From assembly GCF_010669145.1 (NCBI RefSeq), contig NZ_CP048632.1:2490001-2554000 (forward strand): a stretch of 64,000 nt of DNA, read 5' to 3'. Both the position numbers and the translations under genes were made by a program. Positions 46,596 through 57,657 of the stretch are shown one piece after another. Under the pieces are notes generated by a model. The model did no database searches. It saw only the letters and a program-made list of their open reading frames with translations, and was not told the origin of the DNA. Position 1 is the first letter of the stretch, and each line of letters begins with the position of its first letter. The DNA is from Rhizobium oryzihabitans. GTDB taxonomy: Bacteria > Pseudomonadota > Alphaproteobacteria > Rhizobiales > Rhizobiaceae.

Positions 46596-46846
46596 CAGGC
46601 GGCCTCTTTGCCGTCCAGGATGAGCTTAACGGTGTCTTCGATGGCCTTGATGCTTGCAAAGGACTTGCGGTTGAGGAGGTTGTCCGGGAATTCGATATCG
46701 AAAGCTTCCTCGATACCCAGCATCAATTGCACCGATGCAAAGGAAGAAAGGCCGGCCGCATAAAGATCGGCTTCATTTTCAATCGTATCGACGGGGGTGG
46801 GAAGCTGGCCGAATTTTGCCAGTATTTCACGAATAGTCGCATTCAT
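46595..46846 (-). CDS. Acyl/aminoacyl carrier protein
   Basis: An 83-residue acidic four-helix carrier protein. The attachment serine for 4-prime-phosphopantetheine is Ser35 in AAGLSSFASVQL, with S-S-F replacing the usual D-S-L of fatty-acid ACP, a deviation typical for specialised carriers. It is the first gene of the operon and the expected substrate of the synthetase-like ligase encoded two genes on. No phosphopantetheinyl transferase is present in the window, so a housekeeping enzyme must modify it. Confidence 0.9.
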   Translation of the reverse strand: MNATIREILAKFGQLPTPVDTIENEADLYAAGLSSFASVQLMLGIEEAFDIEFPDNLLNRKSFASIKAIEDTVKLILDGKEAA

Positions 46847-46890
46847 TCCAACGTATCTCCCGTGAATTTCACATTAGGATGGTTTGTGCT

Positions 46891-46934
46891 TATCGTTACG
46901 TTGCAAACGATAATATTCACCTAAACCGTTAGGT
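46891..46934. promoter_or_regulatory. Two dyads upstream of the carrier-protein operon
   Basis: TATCGTT (46891-46897) is inverted as AACGATA (46906-46912), and ACCTAA (46919-46924) is inverted as TTAGGT (46929-46934). Both sit 45-90 bp upstream of the carrier-protein start in otherwise AT-rich sequence and could be operators for an unknown regulator. No regulator gene is adjacent. Confidence 0.35.
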
Positions 46935-47036
46935 TAACTACAGCTGACGGCAACATGCGACATTCACGCACCGTTGCCAAGCATTGATCCGCGCCCTTGA
47001 CAAATGTCGGGTGGTGTCTTTTGCTATCCTCCATTC

Positions 47037-49053
<2,017 letters not shown>

Positions 49054-50058
49054 ATGCGTGTCCTTGTCAAGGGAACGGGGGTCGCCGGTCTGACGGCGGC
49101 CTTCGAACTGGCGCGCAGCGGTGTTACCGTGGAGGGTTGCGAGCGCAATGCCGAACCCTCTCGCGGCGCATCGTGGTATGCCGGCGGCATGCTCGCGCCG
49201 TGGTGCGAGCGTGAGAGTGCGGAGGAAGCGGTGCTAACGCTCGGTCAGGCGGCGCTCGACTGGTGGGACGAAGCGACCCCCGGCCTTGTCGTCCGGCACG
49301 GCACGCTGGTTGTCGCGCCCGCCCGCGACAAAGCGGAACTTTCGCGTTTCGCATCGCGGACCGGCGGCTATCGCTGGGTGGATGAGGGTGAAATCGCCGC
49401 TTTGGAGCCGGATCTTGCCGGGCGGTTCCGCTCCGGGCTTTATTTCCCGGGTGAGGGGCATCTCGATCCGCGTCTTGCGCTGCAATCATTGCATGAGCGC
49501 CTCTGCGATTTGGGCGTGCGATTTCACATGGGCGTTCCGGTGGATGAACAGTATTTCGACCGGGTGGTGGATTGCACCGGCCCTGCGGCGGTGGGTGAGA
49601 TTGCCAACCTTCGCGGCGTGCGGGGAGAGATGCTTTATCTCGCCACGTCAGAGGTTTCCCTGTCCCGTCCCATCCGGCTGCTGCATCCGCGCATTCCGCT
49701 TTACATCGTGCCGCGTGAGCCGGGCCGTTTCATGGTGGGTGCGACGATGATCGAAACGGAAGATGCGGGCGCCATTTCCGCCCGCTCGATGATGGAGTTC
49801 CTGAACGCCGCCTATGCCGTGCATCCGGCCTTCGGGGAAGCGGAAATCATCGAGACTGGAACCGGCGTTCGTCCGGCTTACCCCGATAATCTGCCTGATG
49901 TCACCGAGGACGGTCGGACCATCTTCATCAACGGCGCGCACCGGCATGGCTTCCTGCTGTCGCCGGCGATGGCGCAGCGGGCGGCTGAAGTCGTCTGCCA
50001 AAATATTTCTGAAAAGGAACAGGATCATGAAACTTCTGGTGAATGGCGACGAGCTTGA
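49054..50058 (+). CDS. thiO: Glycine oxidase ThiO
   Basis: A 334-residue FAD enzyme that oxidises glycine to the imine needed for thiazole formation in aerobic bacteria. The dinucleotide fold KGTGVAGLTAAFELARSG is at the N-terminus, GASWYAGGMLAPW is the glycine-oxidase segment, and the C-terminal ATMIETED and NGAHRHGFLLSPAM are typical. It starts immediately after the thiC stop; its last 32 bases overlap thiS in another frame, consistent with coupled translation. Confidence 0.93.
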   Translation: MRVLVKGTGVAGLTAAFELARSGVTVEGCERNAEPSRGASWYAGGMLAPWCERESAEEAVLTLGQAALDWWDEATPGLVVRHGTLVVAPARDKAELSRFASRTGGYRWVDEGEIAALEPDLAGRFRSGLYFPGEGHLDPRLALQSLHERLCDLGVRFHMGVPVDEQYFDRVVDCTGPAAVGEIANLRGVRGEMLYLATSEVSLSRPIRLLHPRIPLYIVPREPGRFMVGATMIETEDAGAISARSMMEFLNAAYAVHPAFGEAEIIETGTGVRPAYPDNLPDVTEDGRTIFINGAHRHGFLLSPAMAQRAAEVVCQNISEKEQDHETSGEWRRA

Positions 50059-50224
50059 TCTCGCCACTGAGACGCTGGCGGGTTTGCTCTCCAGCCTAGA
50101 TTATGAAGGCGACTGGCTGGCGACGGCGGTCAATGGCGAGCTGGTGCATTCGGAAGAGCGCGCCGATTATCAACTGAGGGCGTTCGACCGTGTTGAAATC
50201 CTCTCGCCGATGCAGGGAGGTTGA
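50027..50224 (+). CDS. thiS: Sulfur carrier protein ThiS
   Basis: A 65-residue ubiquitin-like protein ending in the required diglycine (SPMQGG), whose C-terminus is adenylated and thiocarboxylated to donate sulfur to the thiazole. [21 protein letters not shown] and VAVNGE-like [10 protein letters not shown] match the family. The ATG at 50027, preceded by AAAGGAACAGGA, lies inside the end of thiO. Neither thiF nor another activating enzyme is present in this window. Confidence 0.93.
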   Translation: MKLLVNGDELDLATETLAGLLSSLDYEGDWLATAVNGELVHSEERADYQLRAFDRVEILSPMQGG

Positions 50225-50228
50225 GGCC

Positions 50229-51002
50229 ATGTTGACGCTTTATGGCCGTGAGGTCTCTTCCCGCCTTCTGCTCGGCACGGCGCGTTATCCGTCTCCTGCC
50301 GTGCTTGCCGATGCGGTGCGGGCCAGCAACACGGATATTCTGACGATTTCGCTGCGCCGGGAAACGGCGGGCGGCAAGAAGGGTGGTCAGTTTTTCGAGC
50401 TGATCCGCGAGCTGGATCGCTACATTCTGCCCAATACGGCCGGTTGTCATACCGTCAAGGAAGCGGTGCTGACGGCGAAGATGGCCCGCGAGGTTTTTCA
50501 TACCAACTGGATCAAGCTGGAGGTCATCGGCCATCACGACACGTTGCAGCCCGATGTCTTTGCGCTTGTCGAGGCGGCGAAAATCCTCTGCGACGATGGT
50601 TTCGAGGTCTTTCCCTATACGACGGATGATCTTGTCGTCGCCGAAAAGCTGCTGGATGCCGGTTGTAAGGTGCTGATGCCCTGGTGCGCGCCAATCGGCA
50701 GCGCCATGGGGCCGCTCAATCCGATGGCGCTGAAATCGATGCGGGCGCGGTTTGCGGATGTGCCGCTGATCGTCGATGCCGGTATCGGCCGGCCGTCACA
50801 TGCGGCGACTGTCATGGAGCTTGGCTACGATGCCGTTCTGCTCAACACGGCGGTTGCAGGCGCGGGGGATCCGGTCGGCATGGCGGAAGCTTTCGCCCGC
50901 GCCATCGAGGCTGGCCATCAGGCATTCCTGTCCGGGCCGCTGGAGGCGAGGGACATGGCCATTCCCTCGACACCTGTTATCGGGACGGCGGTTTTCTCCT
51001 GA
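50229..51002 (+). CDS. thiG: Thiazole synthase ThiG
   Basis: A 257-residue TIM-barrel enzyme that joins deoxyxylulose phosphate, the glycine imine and ThiS-bound sulfur. The Schiff-base lysine is in [10 protein letters not shown] and the phosphate loops are [13 protein letters not shown] and [14 protein letters not shown]. The ATG at 50229 (MLTLYGRE) with AGGGAGG in the thiS end was chosen rather than an open frame extending into thiS. It is the last thi gene here; thiE, often found next, is not in the window. Confidence 0.95.
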   Translation: MLTLYGREVSSRLLLGTARYPSPAVLADAVRASNTDILTISLRRETAGGKKGGQFFELIRELDRYILPNTAGCHTVKEAVLTAKMAREVFHTNWIKLEVIGHHDTLQPDVFALVEAAKILCDDGFEVFPYTTDDLVVAEKLLDAGCKVLMPWCAPIGSAMGPLNPMALKSMRARFADVPLIVDAGIGRPSHAATVMELGYDAVLLNTAVAGAGDPVGMAEAFARAIEAGHQAFLSGPLEARDMAIPSTPVIGTAVFS

Positions 51003-51090
51003 TCGCGGTCTGCCGCCTTCATCGGACATGTCACCTTTTGCGTTGACAGTGTCCCGTGGCGGCGGGATACCGGGAGAAAAGGGGAATGGC

Positions 51091-52095
51091 ATGGCGGCAC
51101 GCAACAATCTTCTGACGGATATCGCTGGCGTTTCGGTCGGCAATGTCACCGATCTTTCACTGGGCTCCGGCGTTACCGCGATTGTTTTCAACAAGCCCGC
51201 AATCGCCTCGGGTTCGGTTCTCGGCGGGGCTCCCGGCGGGCGTGATACCGGCCTGCTCGACCCGGCCATGACGGTGGAAACGGTGGATGCCTTCGTGCTC
51301 TCGGGCGGTTCGGCCTTCGGGCTGGATGCGGCGGGCGGCGTTCAGGCGGGATTGCGCGAGATCGGGCGTGGCCTGCAGGTTGGCTCCACCCGCGTTCCCA
51401 TCGTGCCGCAGGCGATCCTGATGGACCTGCTGAATGGCGGCGACAAGGACTGGGGCCTCCATTCGCCCTATCGCGAGATGGGATATGCGGCTTTCAGGGC
51501 GGCGCGTGCGGAGCGCTTCGAGCTAGGAACGGTTGGCGCGGGAACGGGGGCAACCACGGCCACCTTCAAGGGCGGGCTTGGTTCGGCAAGCGCTGTCAGT
51601 TCCGGCGGTTACAAGGTGGCGGCCATCGTCGCCGTCAACGCGCTCGGTTCCGCGACTGTCGGCACAAGCCGCCATTTCTGGTCCGCACCTTTTGAGGTGC
51701 AGGGCGAGTTCGGCGATTGCGGTTTCCCCGCCCGCTTCACGGCGGACGATACAGCGCTTCGTTTGAAGGGTGTGACCCTGACGGCGACGACCATCGGTGC
51801 GGTTGTGACCGACGCGGTTCTCACCAAAGCGCAGGCGCATCGCCTTTCCATCATGGCGCATGACGGGCTGGCGCGCGCCGTGCTGCCCGCCCATCTGCCG
51901 AGTGATGGCGACACCATGTTTGCGGCTGCGACCGGTGAGAAGCCGCTTGAGGGCGGCGCGCATTTCGCGGAACTCTGCCACCTCTCCACTATTGTTATGG
52001 CGCGCGCGGTGGCGCGTGGCGTTCACGAGGCGACGGCGCTGCCGCAACACGGTGCGCAGAAAGCCTATCGCGATCTTCATGGCCGGGGTCTTTGA
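51091..52095 (+). CDS. P1-family (S58, DmpA/NylC-like) N-terminal nucleophile peptidase
   Basis: A 334-residue hydrolase of the family that includes beta-peptidyl aminopeptidases and nylon-oligomer hydrolase; these precursors cleave themselves to expose a serine or threonine nucleophile. TDIAGVSVGNVTD, LGGAPGGRDTGLLDP, LSGGSAFGLDAAGGVQ and GAGTGATTATFKGG are the recurrent blocks. The ATG at 51091 with GGGAGAAAAGGGG upstream is preferred; the frame is open into thiG but out of register with its product. Its stop is four bases before the next gene, so it is co-transcribed with the ModE-like protein. Substrate unknown. Confidence 0.85.
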   Translation: MAARNNLLTDIAGVSVGNVTDLSLGSGVTAIVFNKPAIASGSVLGGAPGGRDTGLLDPAMTVETVDAFVLSGGSAFGLDAAGGVQAGLREIGRGLQVGSTRVPIVPQAILMDLLNGGDKDWGLHSPYREMGYAAFRAARAERFELGTVGAGTGATTATFKGGLGSASAVSSGGYKVAAIVAVNALGSATVGTSRHFWSAPFEVQGEFGDCGFPARFTADDTALRLKGVTLTATTIGAVVTDAVLTKAQAHRLSIMAHDGLARAVLPAHLPSDGDTMFAAATGEKPLEGGAHFAELCHLSTIVMARAVARGVHEATALPQHGAQKAYRDLHGRGL

Positions 52096-52098
52096 ACG

Positions 52099-52494
52099 AT
52101 GGGTGAAACACTCCCGCCATTGACCCCGGTTCTCCGCATCGATTTTCCGCCCGGAGAGCGTCTCGGGCACGGCAAGATCGAGTTGATGGAACTGATTGTC
52201 GAGACGGGCTCGATATCAGCCGCCGGGCGGGCGATGGACATGTCCTATCGCCGCGCATGGCTGCTTGTGGATGCGCTGAACCATATGTTCAGGCAGCCGG
52301 TTATAGAATCCCAGCGTGGCGGCAAACAGGGCGGCGGGGCTGCGCTAACCGCATTCGGTGCTGAATTGCTCGACCGTTATCGCGGCATGGAAAAGCGGAT
52401 GAATGACGCCTTGCGCGCGGATATCGACTGGCTCGAGGCCAACCGCAACCCGGATGCCGCCCTCAATACGGATCGAGAGCCGCCGACTTTATGA
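52099..52494 (+). CDS. ModE-like winged-helix protein without molybdate-binding domain
   Basis: A 131-residue DNA-binding protein matching the N-terminal domain of Mod[37 protein letters not shown] is the winged HTH and [22 protein letters not shown] the wing. The C-terminal Mop domains that bind molybdate in full ModE are absent, so either it senses molybdate indirectly or the signal comes from another protein. It converges on modC, overlapping it by 32 bp, and probably regulates modABC through the repeats at 55122-55176. Confidence 0.85.
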   Translation: MGETLPPLTPVLRIDFPPGERLGHGKIELMELIVETGSISAAGRAMDMSYRRAWLLVDALNHMFRQPVIESQRGGKQGGGAALTAFGAELLDRYRGMEKRMNDALRADIDWLEANRNPDAALNTDREPPTL

Positions 52495-53539
52495 TCGCAT
52501 GTACCGGTTTTCCGGGTTCCAGCTGGAGACGTTCGCGCGACAGATCGGTGATGCGCGACTGGATGATATCGCCGCCGCAATCCACCTGAACGGTTAGCAT
52601 GCCATCTTCGCTTGCCGAGACGCTGGCAATATGGCCTTCGAGAATGTTGAGTGCGCTCAAGCCTTCCGGCTTTGTCGTGGCGAGCATCACGTCGCGTGCC
52701 GGTATCAGCACGCGCGCCGGGGTGCCGGGAGCAGCTTTTTTTGCCGGAACCTGCAGAAGCGATGAGCGGAGCTTTACGGCAGCAAGCCCGTGCTGTTCGT
52801 CAAAGCTTTCGATGTTTCCTGAAAGGATGCTGCCCGCTTCGCGCCGTTCAAGATGGGCGCTGAAACCCGGTCGCGCCAGCACGTCGGCCGCGTTTCCCTG
52901 CGCCTCCACCTTGCCATCCTTCATCACCACGATACGGTCGGCAAGGCGGGCGACTTCCTGGATGGAGTGGCTGACATAAACGATCGGGATTTTCGTCTCG
53001 TCGCGCAGTCGCTCGAGATAAGGAATGATCTCGGCCTTTCGCTCTTCGTCGAGTGAGGCAAGCGGTTCATCCATCAGCAGCAGTCTGGGTGATGACAGAA
53101 GTGCGCGGCCGATGGCGACGCGCTGTTTTTCGCCGCCGGAGAGCTTGTCCGGGCGACGTTGCAAAAGATGACCGATGCCGAGCATCTCGATGATGCGACC
53201 ATCATCCCCTCCGGTTCCCTTTTCCGTGGCGAACCATTTGCCGTAGTTCAGGTTCTGGGTAACGCTGAGATGAGGAAACAGCCGCGCTTCCTGAAAAACG
53301 TAACCAAAACGGCGCCTGTGCGCCGGCAGGAACAACCGCTTCCCGCTATCGGCCAGCACTTCGCCGTCCAGTAAGACCTGTCCCTCGTCCGGCTGCATGA
53401 GGCCGGCTATGATGCGGATCATTGAGGTCTTGCCGGAGCCGGAGCGTCCGAAAAGCGCTGTAACGCCGCCGTCAGAGGTGAATGATGCATCGAGCGCAAA
53501 GGAGCCGAGGCGGTGGCGGGTGGTAACTGAAAGCGTCAT
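52463..53539 (-). CDS. modC: Molybdate ABC transporter ATPase ModC
   Basis: A 358-residue cytosolic ATPase. Walker A GRSGSGKT is at residues 31-38, the signature is [15 protein letters not shown] and Walker [13 protein letters not shown]. The C-terminal 130 residues form a Mop/TOBE domain ([23 protein letters not shown]) that binds oxyanion. It overlaps modB by ATGA and completes the modABC operon read leftwards. Confidence 0.95.
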   Translation of the reverse strand: MTLSVTTRHRLGSFALDASFTSDGGVTALFGRSGSGKTSMIRIIAGLMQPDEGQVLLDGEVLADSGKRLFLPAHRRRFGYVFQEARLFPHLSVTQNLNYGKWFATEKGTGGDDGRIIEMLGIGHLLQRRPDKLSGGEKQRVAIGRALLSSPRLLLMDEPLASLDEERKAEIIPYLERLRDETKIPIVYVSHSIQEVARLADRIVVMKDGKVEAQGNAADVLARPGFSAHLERREAGSILSGNIESFDEQHGLAAVKLRSSLLQVPAKKAAPGTPARVLIPARDVMLATTKPEGLSALNILEGHIASVSASEDGMLTVQVDCGGDIIQSRITDLSRERLQLEPGKPVHAIIKSAALDPY

Positions 53540-54243
53540 TCCATGCTCACCCGTTTTCCGATGATGCGGGCCAGAAACTCCGAGACGAGCAGGGCGAGCA
53601 TGGAAATTACGACGGAAACGATGGTCAGCCGCAATGCGCCGGCATCGCCGCCCGGAACCTGGGTGAAGGTGTAGATGGCGGCAGACAGCGTCTGGGTTTC
53701 GCCCGGAATATTGGAAACGAAGGTGATCGTCGCGCCGAATTCACCCATGGCCTTGGCAAAAGCGAGGATCATGCCCGCGATGATGCCGGGCAGGATCAGG
53801 GGGAGCGTGACGGTGAGGAACACCCAGAACGGGCTCGCACCCAATGTTCCCGCCGCCTCTTCCAGTTTGCGGTCCACCGCTTCGATCGAGAGGCGGATGG
53901 AGCGCACCATCAGCGGAAAAGCCATGACGGCGCAGGCAAGCGCCGCCCCTGTCCAGCGGAAGGAAAAGACGATGCCGAACCAGCTATCGAGAAATTGCCC
54001 GATCGCTCCCCTGCGACCGAAGAGGACCAGCAGCAGAAAGCCGGTGACGACGGGCGGCAGAATGAGCGGCAGGTGGACGATGCCATTGAGGAGCGACTTG
54101 CCCCAGAAGTTGCCTCGCGCCAGCGCCACGGCCACCGCAATGCCGAAGGGCAGGCTGGCGAACATGGCGATGGAGGACACCCACAGGCTGAGCCTGATTG
54201 CCGTCCATTCTTCAGGGCTGAGTGTCCACCAATGCAATGCCAT
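53536..54243 (-). CDS. modB: Molybdate ABC transporter permease ModB
   Basis: A 235-residue membrane protein with five to six helices, starting [27 protein letters not shown]; the cytoplasmic loop [23 protein letters not shown] is the EAA motif and [27 protein letters not shown] is characteristic for ModB. The ATG at 54243 is favoured over a TTG three codons earlier. It lies between modA and modC. Confidence 0.95.
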   Translation of the reverse strand: MALHWWTLSPEEWTAIRLSLWVSSIAMFASLPFGIAVAVALARGNFWGKSLLNGIVHLPLILPPVVTGFLLLVLFGRRGAIGQFLDSWFGIVFSFRWTGAALACAVMAFPLMVRSIRLSIEAVDRKLEEAAGTLGASPFWVFLTVTLPLILPGIIAGMILAFAKAMGEFGATITFVSNIPGETQTLSAAIYTFTQVPGGDAGALRLTIVSVVISMLALLVSEFLARIIGKRVSME

Positions 54244-54261
54244 ATCCCGCAATCGTCATTT

Positions 54262-54292
54262 CTCGCGGCCCCAAAAAGGATGAGGCCGCGAG
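54262..54292 (-). repeat. Intercistronic hairpin between modA and modB
   Basis: CTCGCGGCC (54262-54270) pairs perfectly with GGCCGCGAG (54284-54292). It directly follows the modA stop and, like the hairpin at 8681-8707, lies after the binding-protein gene, where it may stabilise that part of the transcript. Confidence 0.55.
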
Positions 54293-54299
54293 GCGCAGT

Positions 54300-55091
54300 T
54301 TATTTCAAAACGGTAAAGCCTTGCTTTTCGAAGAAAGGTGTCGCTTTCGCGGACTTCAGGAAATCCAGGTAGGATTTTGCTGCCGGCGATTTTGCCTCGG
54401 AGAGAATGGCGACGGGATAGATGATGGGCGGATGGCTGTCTTCCGGGAAGGTGCCAACGATCTTCACGCCGGGATCGGCGGCCGCGTCGGTCTGGTAGAC
54501 GATGCCATAGGGCGCTTCGCCGCGCGACACGAGCAGCAGTGCTGCGCGCACGCTTTCCGCGCCGGCGACTTTCTTCTCCACCGAGGACCAGACGCCGAGT
54601 TTTTCCAGCGCAGCCTTGCCGTATTTGCCGGCCGGAACGGAATCGACCGCACCCATGGCAAGGCGACCGTCACCCACCAGTCCGGCGAGATCGAAGTCTT
54701 GTTTGATATCGACCGATTTGGCCTTGTCGGCCGGTGCGACGAGAACGATGCGGTTGCCAAGCAGATTGGAGCGGCTTTCAGTCTCGATCAGCTTCTTTTC
54801 GGCGACGTAATCCATCCATGCTAGGTCGGCGGAAATGAAGATGTCTGCCGGTGCACCCTGCTCGATCTGCTTGGCGAGAGCGGAGCTTGCGGCGTAGGAC
54901 ACGGTCGCTTCGTTGCCGCTTTCCTTTGCCCATTCGGCATTGATGGCATCGAGCGCATTTTTCATGCTCGCGGCGGCAAAAACCGTGACCTTTTCGGCGG
55001 CATGGGCTGGAATCACTGCAAAGGAGGCCGCCACCCAGAAGGATGTGGCCGCGGCGATAGTTTTGAAAAAGGTACGACGCAAGAGTCTCAT
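54300..55091 (-). CDS. modA: Periplasmic molybdate-binding protein ModA
   Basis: A 263-residue binding protein with a signal peptide (LLRRTFFKTIAAATSFWVAASF.., cleavage near AHA before AEKVTVF). The oxyanion site begins FAAASMKNALDAI with the conserved AASS/T-like turn, and continues ISADLAWMDY and VYQTDAAADP. The ATG at 55091 was chosen because upstream codons lack a signal-peptide profile. First gene of modABC, with two copies of a 13-bp repeat upstream. Confidence 0.95.
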   Translation of the reverse strand: MRLLRRTFFKTIAAATSFWVAASFAVIPAHAAEKVTVFAAASMKNALDAINAEWAKESGNEATVSYAASSALAKQIEQGAPADIFISADLAWMDYVAEKKLIETESRSNLLGNRIVLVAPADKAKSVDIKQDFDLAGLVGDGRLAMGAVDSVPAGKYGKAALEKLGVWSSVEKKVAGAESVRAALLLVSRGEAPYGIVYQTDAAADPGVKIVGTFPEDSHPPIIYPVAILSEAKSPAAKSYLDFLKSAKATPFFEKQGFTVLK

Positions 55092-55121
55092 GGTATGTCC
55101 CCCGGTTCGAGATATCCTGAT

Positions 55122-55176
55122 GAATATATCGATAGGCCTATAGGGCAATCATTATATTTTCAAGAATATATCGATA
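55122..55176. promoter_or_regulatory. Tandem 13-bp repeats upstream of modA, candidate ModE-type operator
   Basis: GAATATATCGATA occurs exactly at 55122-55134 and 55164-55176. The 42-bp period equals about four helical turns, so two proteins would bind on one DNA face. Each copy contains the palindrome TATCGATA. Located in the modA promoter, 31 bp from the start codon, they are plausible sites for the ModE-like protein encoded beyond modC. Confidence 0.5.
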
Positions 55177-55219
55177 CCGAAGGAAAAGGCCGCCTCGAAG
55201 GGCGGCTTCCGCCTGTGGA

Positions 55220-56503
55220 TCAGAAACGCTCGCCAGCAAAATGGGCGATCTGTGCACCCGCCTCGTAATAGGCTTCCTTCACAGTTCGGAAGGCCTGCGC
55301 TTTCGGCTCCGTTGCGGGAAGGGGCAGGTCATTTTCAGCAATGTCACCGAGAATATGCTGTGCAATCACCTTGCCGAAGGCCGTCCCGGGCGCGATGCCG
55401 CGGCCGTTATAGCCTGAAAAGCCGACGACATTTTCCGCAAATTTATGGAAGCGCGGTACGGCATTGTCCGTCATGCCGATCTGGCCGTACCATTCGCATT
55501 CAAATTCCGTCTCACCCAGCTGTGGGAAAAGCCGCTTCAGCGATCGTTTCGCCCAGGCCCGGTGAATGGCAGCACCTGGGCCGCGCAGGGCGCCGACGCT
55601 GCCGAAGACCAGTCGGCCCGCTTTGTCCATGCGGAACGAGGAGAGGATTTCCTTCGTATCCCAGCAGCCTTCGCGGCCCGGCAGAATGCTCTTTTGCAGG
55701 TTGTCACTAAGCGGTCTTGTCGCGAAGTTGAAATAGGGCAGATACGTCTGCTCGTCACGGACGATCTGCCATGGTCCGGTGCTATAGGCTTCCGTGGCCA
55801 CAACGATCCAGTTGGCGGTTACCGACGCTTGCGGCGTTTTTACCACCCATTTTCCGCCGCTGCGTTTAGTCGACACGACAGGGCTTGCTGTGTGCAGCCG
55901 CGCGCCGGCTTTCTGTGCGGCGGCAGCCAGTCCGCGTACATAGGCAAGCGGCTGAAGCGTGCCGGCGCGCGTGTCGAAAAGCGCGCCGGAATAGGCGGTG
56001 CTGCCGGTGCGTCTTGCCGTTTCACCGGCATCAAGGACGCGGACGGGAGCGCCCCTTGCAGCCCATTGTTCACAGCGCTCGCGAATTTCGGCGAGCCCTT
56101 TTTCACCGACGGCACAATGGAGCGTGCCGTTCTTTTCGATCTCGCAGGGGATCTCGTGCTTTTCCACCAGTTCGCGCACGAGAAGCGGGGCATTACCCAG
56201 AAGGTCGAGAAGCCGTTCGCCGTAAGTTTCACCCAGCACGCCGGGCAGCTCCTTCGGCATGACCCACATGCCGCCATTGATGAGGCCGACATTGCGGCCT
56301 GCGCCACCGAAGCCGATTTCCTTCGCTTCGAGAAGAACGACGTCCACGCCCTTTTCGGAAAGATGAAGGGCGGCGGATTGACCGGTGAAGCCGCCGCCGA
56401 CAATCACGACATCGGCAACCGCATCACCTTGCAGCGCAGGCGTTAGAGGCGGCTGCGGCGCGGTCTTTTCCCAGAGGCCGTGCGAGCGGGGGTCATCATA
56501 CAT
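55220..56503 (-). CDS. FAD-dependent oxidoreductase, DadA/PuuB family
   Basis: A 427-residue flavoprotein of the D-amino acid oxidase-like family. The dinucleotide-binding fold ADVVIVGGGFTGQSAALHLSEKG starts near residue 30 and is preceded by SHGLWEKTAP, an N-terminal segment typical of gamma-glutamylputrescine oxidase-like enzymes; the C-terminal GFSGYNGRGIAPGTAFGKVIA closes the FAD site. It likely oxidises an amine or amino acid in the cytoplasm. It is divergent from a LysR regulator 130 bp away, which probably controls it. Confidence 0.88.
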   Translation of the reverse strand: MYDDPRSHGLWEKTAPQPPLTPALQGDAVADVVIVGGGFTGQSAALHLSEKGVDVVLLEAKEIGFGGAGRNVGLINGGMWVMPKELPGVLGETYGERLLDLLGNAPLLVRELVEKHEIPCEIEKNGTLHCAVGEKGLAEIRERCEQWAARGAPVRVLDAGETARRTGSTAYSGALFDTRAGTLQPLAYVRGLAAAAQKAGARLHTASPVVSTKRSGGKWVVKTPQASVTANWIVVATEAYSTGPWQIVRDEQTYLPYFNFATRPLSDNLQKSILPGREGCWDTKEILSSFRMDKAGRLVFGSVGALRGPGAAIHRAWAKRSLKRLFPQLGETEFECEWYGQIGMTDNAVPRFHKFAENVVGFSGYNGRGIAPGTAFGKVIAQHILGDIAENDLPLPATEPKAQAFRTVKEAYYEAGAQIAHFAGERF

Positions 56504-56633
56504 CGTTCCACCATTTTCCGGGCGAGCTCATTTGTTTTCCGTATGAGTGACAAGCCCTTGTTTATGAGACTTTACAAGCGGCCTTGCCTGTTGAATATCG
56601 ACATATCGTCAAGAGTTCATTCCGTGAGGGAAT

Positions 56634-57545
56634 ATGGTTCTTCCGCCCCGCCGCTTCTTACCGTCGCTTTCGCTACTTGCGGCCTTTGAAGCCGCCTCGC
56701 GTACGGGCAGCGTGACCGCGGCGGCGAGAGAACTCGGGCTTACTCAAGGCGCGGTCAGCCGGCAGATCCTTGCGCTTGAGGAACAGCTTGGCGTCGCGCT
56801 GTTCCTGCGCGAACGGCAGACAATCCGGCTTACCCGGGCGGGAGAGGGGTATGCACGGGAGATACGCGAGGCCCTGCGGCGCATCTCCACGGCGTCGCTC
56901 AATCTGCGCGCCAATCCGGATGGCGGCACGCTCAATCTTGGTGTTCTGCCAAGCTTTGGCACACGCTGGCTTGTCCCGCGCCTTCCGGATTTCATAGTCC
57001 GGCATCCGGGCGTTTCGGTCAATCTTCTGACGCGTTCGTCGCTGTTCGATTTCCGCACCGATACCGTAGATGCGGCGATCCATTTCGGTTTGCCGCATTG
57101 GCCGGGTACCGAGCTCGTTTTTCTGATGCATGAAACAGTCATTCCGGTGTGCAGTCCGGCTTTCAGGGAGCGCTACGGGCTTTCACAGCCGGGCGATCTG
57201 CTGCGTGTGCCGCTGCTGCACATGACGACGCGGCCGGATGCCTGGGAACAATGGTTTCGCAGCCATGAGGTGCGTTTCGACAACGTACACGGCATGCTTT
57301 TTGATCAGTTCACAACCATCGCCGAGGCCGCTAGCGCCGGGGTTGGAGCGTCGCTCATTCCGTCCTTCATGATCGAGGAGGAGCTGCGAACAGGCCGGCT
57401 TGTCGCCGCAGTTAAAGGAGAGGTGGAAAGCGAAGAGGCCTATTATCTCGCCTGCATGCCGGATCGCGCCGGTTATGCTCCGCTTGAAAGTTTCCGAAGC
57501 TGGATCGTTTCTCAGGCCGCTATCGGCACAAGCGGTAGCGGATGA
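56634..57545 (+). CDS. LysR-family transcriptional regulator, GcvA-like
   Basis: A 303-residue regulator with the N-terminal helix-turn-helix SLLAAFEAASRTGSVTAAARELGLTQGAVSRQILALEEQLG and a periplasmic-binding-type effector domain (LNLGVLPSFGTRWLVPRLPDF, AAIHFGLPHWPGTE). The GTRWLxPRLxxF segment is typical of the GcvA subgroup, which often controls amino-acid metabolism. Divergent from the flavoprotein gene and 112 bp upstream of the Lrp-type gene. Confidence 0.92.
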   Translation: MVLPPRRFLPSLSLLAAFEAASRTGSVTAAARELGLTQGAVSRQILALEEQLGVALFLRERQTIRLTRAGEGYAREIREALRRISTASLNLRANPDGGTLNLGVLPSFGTRWLVPRLPDFIVRHPGVSVNLLTRSSLFDFRTDTVDAAIHFGLPHWPGTELVFLMHETVIPVCSPAFRERYGLSQPGDLLRVPLLHMTTRPDAWEQWFRSHEVRFDNVHGMLFDQFTTIAEAASAGVGASLIPSFMIEEELRTGRLVAAVKGEVESEEAYYLACMPDRAGYAPLESFRSWIVSQAAIGTSGSG

Positions 57546-57657
57546 GACTTTTAGGCCTAAACCGGCGGGCGGTCTTGCAAGACCGGCGCGGCTAAGCCAA
57601 TAGTGCGCCATGACGTGTGGCGGACAGCGCCATGCACCGCAAGTTCCAATACGGGAG

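Noticed and set aside
46997..47030. TTGACA at 46997 and TATCCT at 47025 as the thiC promoter
   Set aside because: The spacing of 22 bp is too long for a sigma-70-type promoter, so I did not list it, although the TTGACA may still be a -35 box with another -10.
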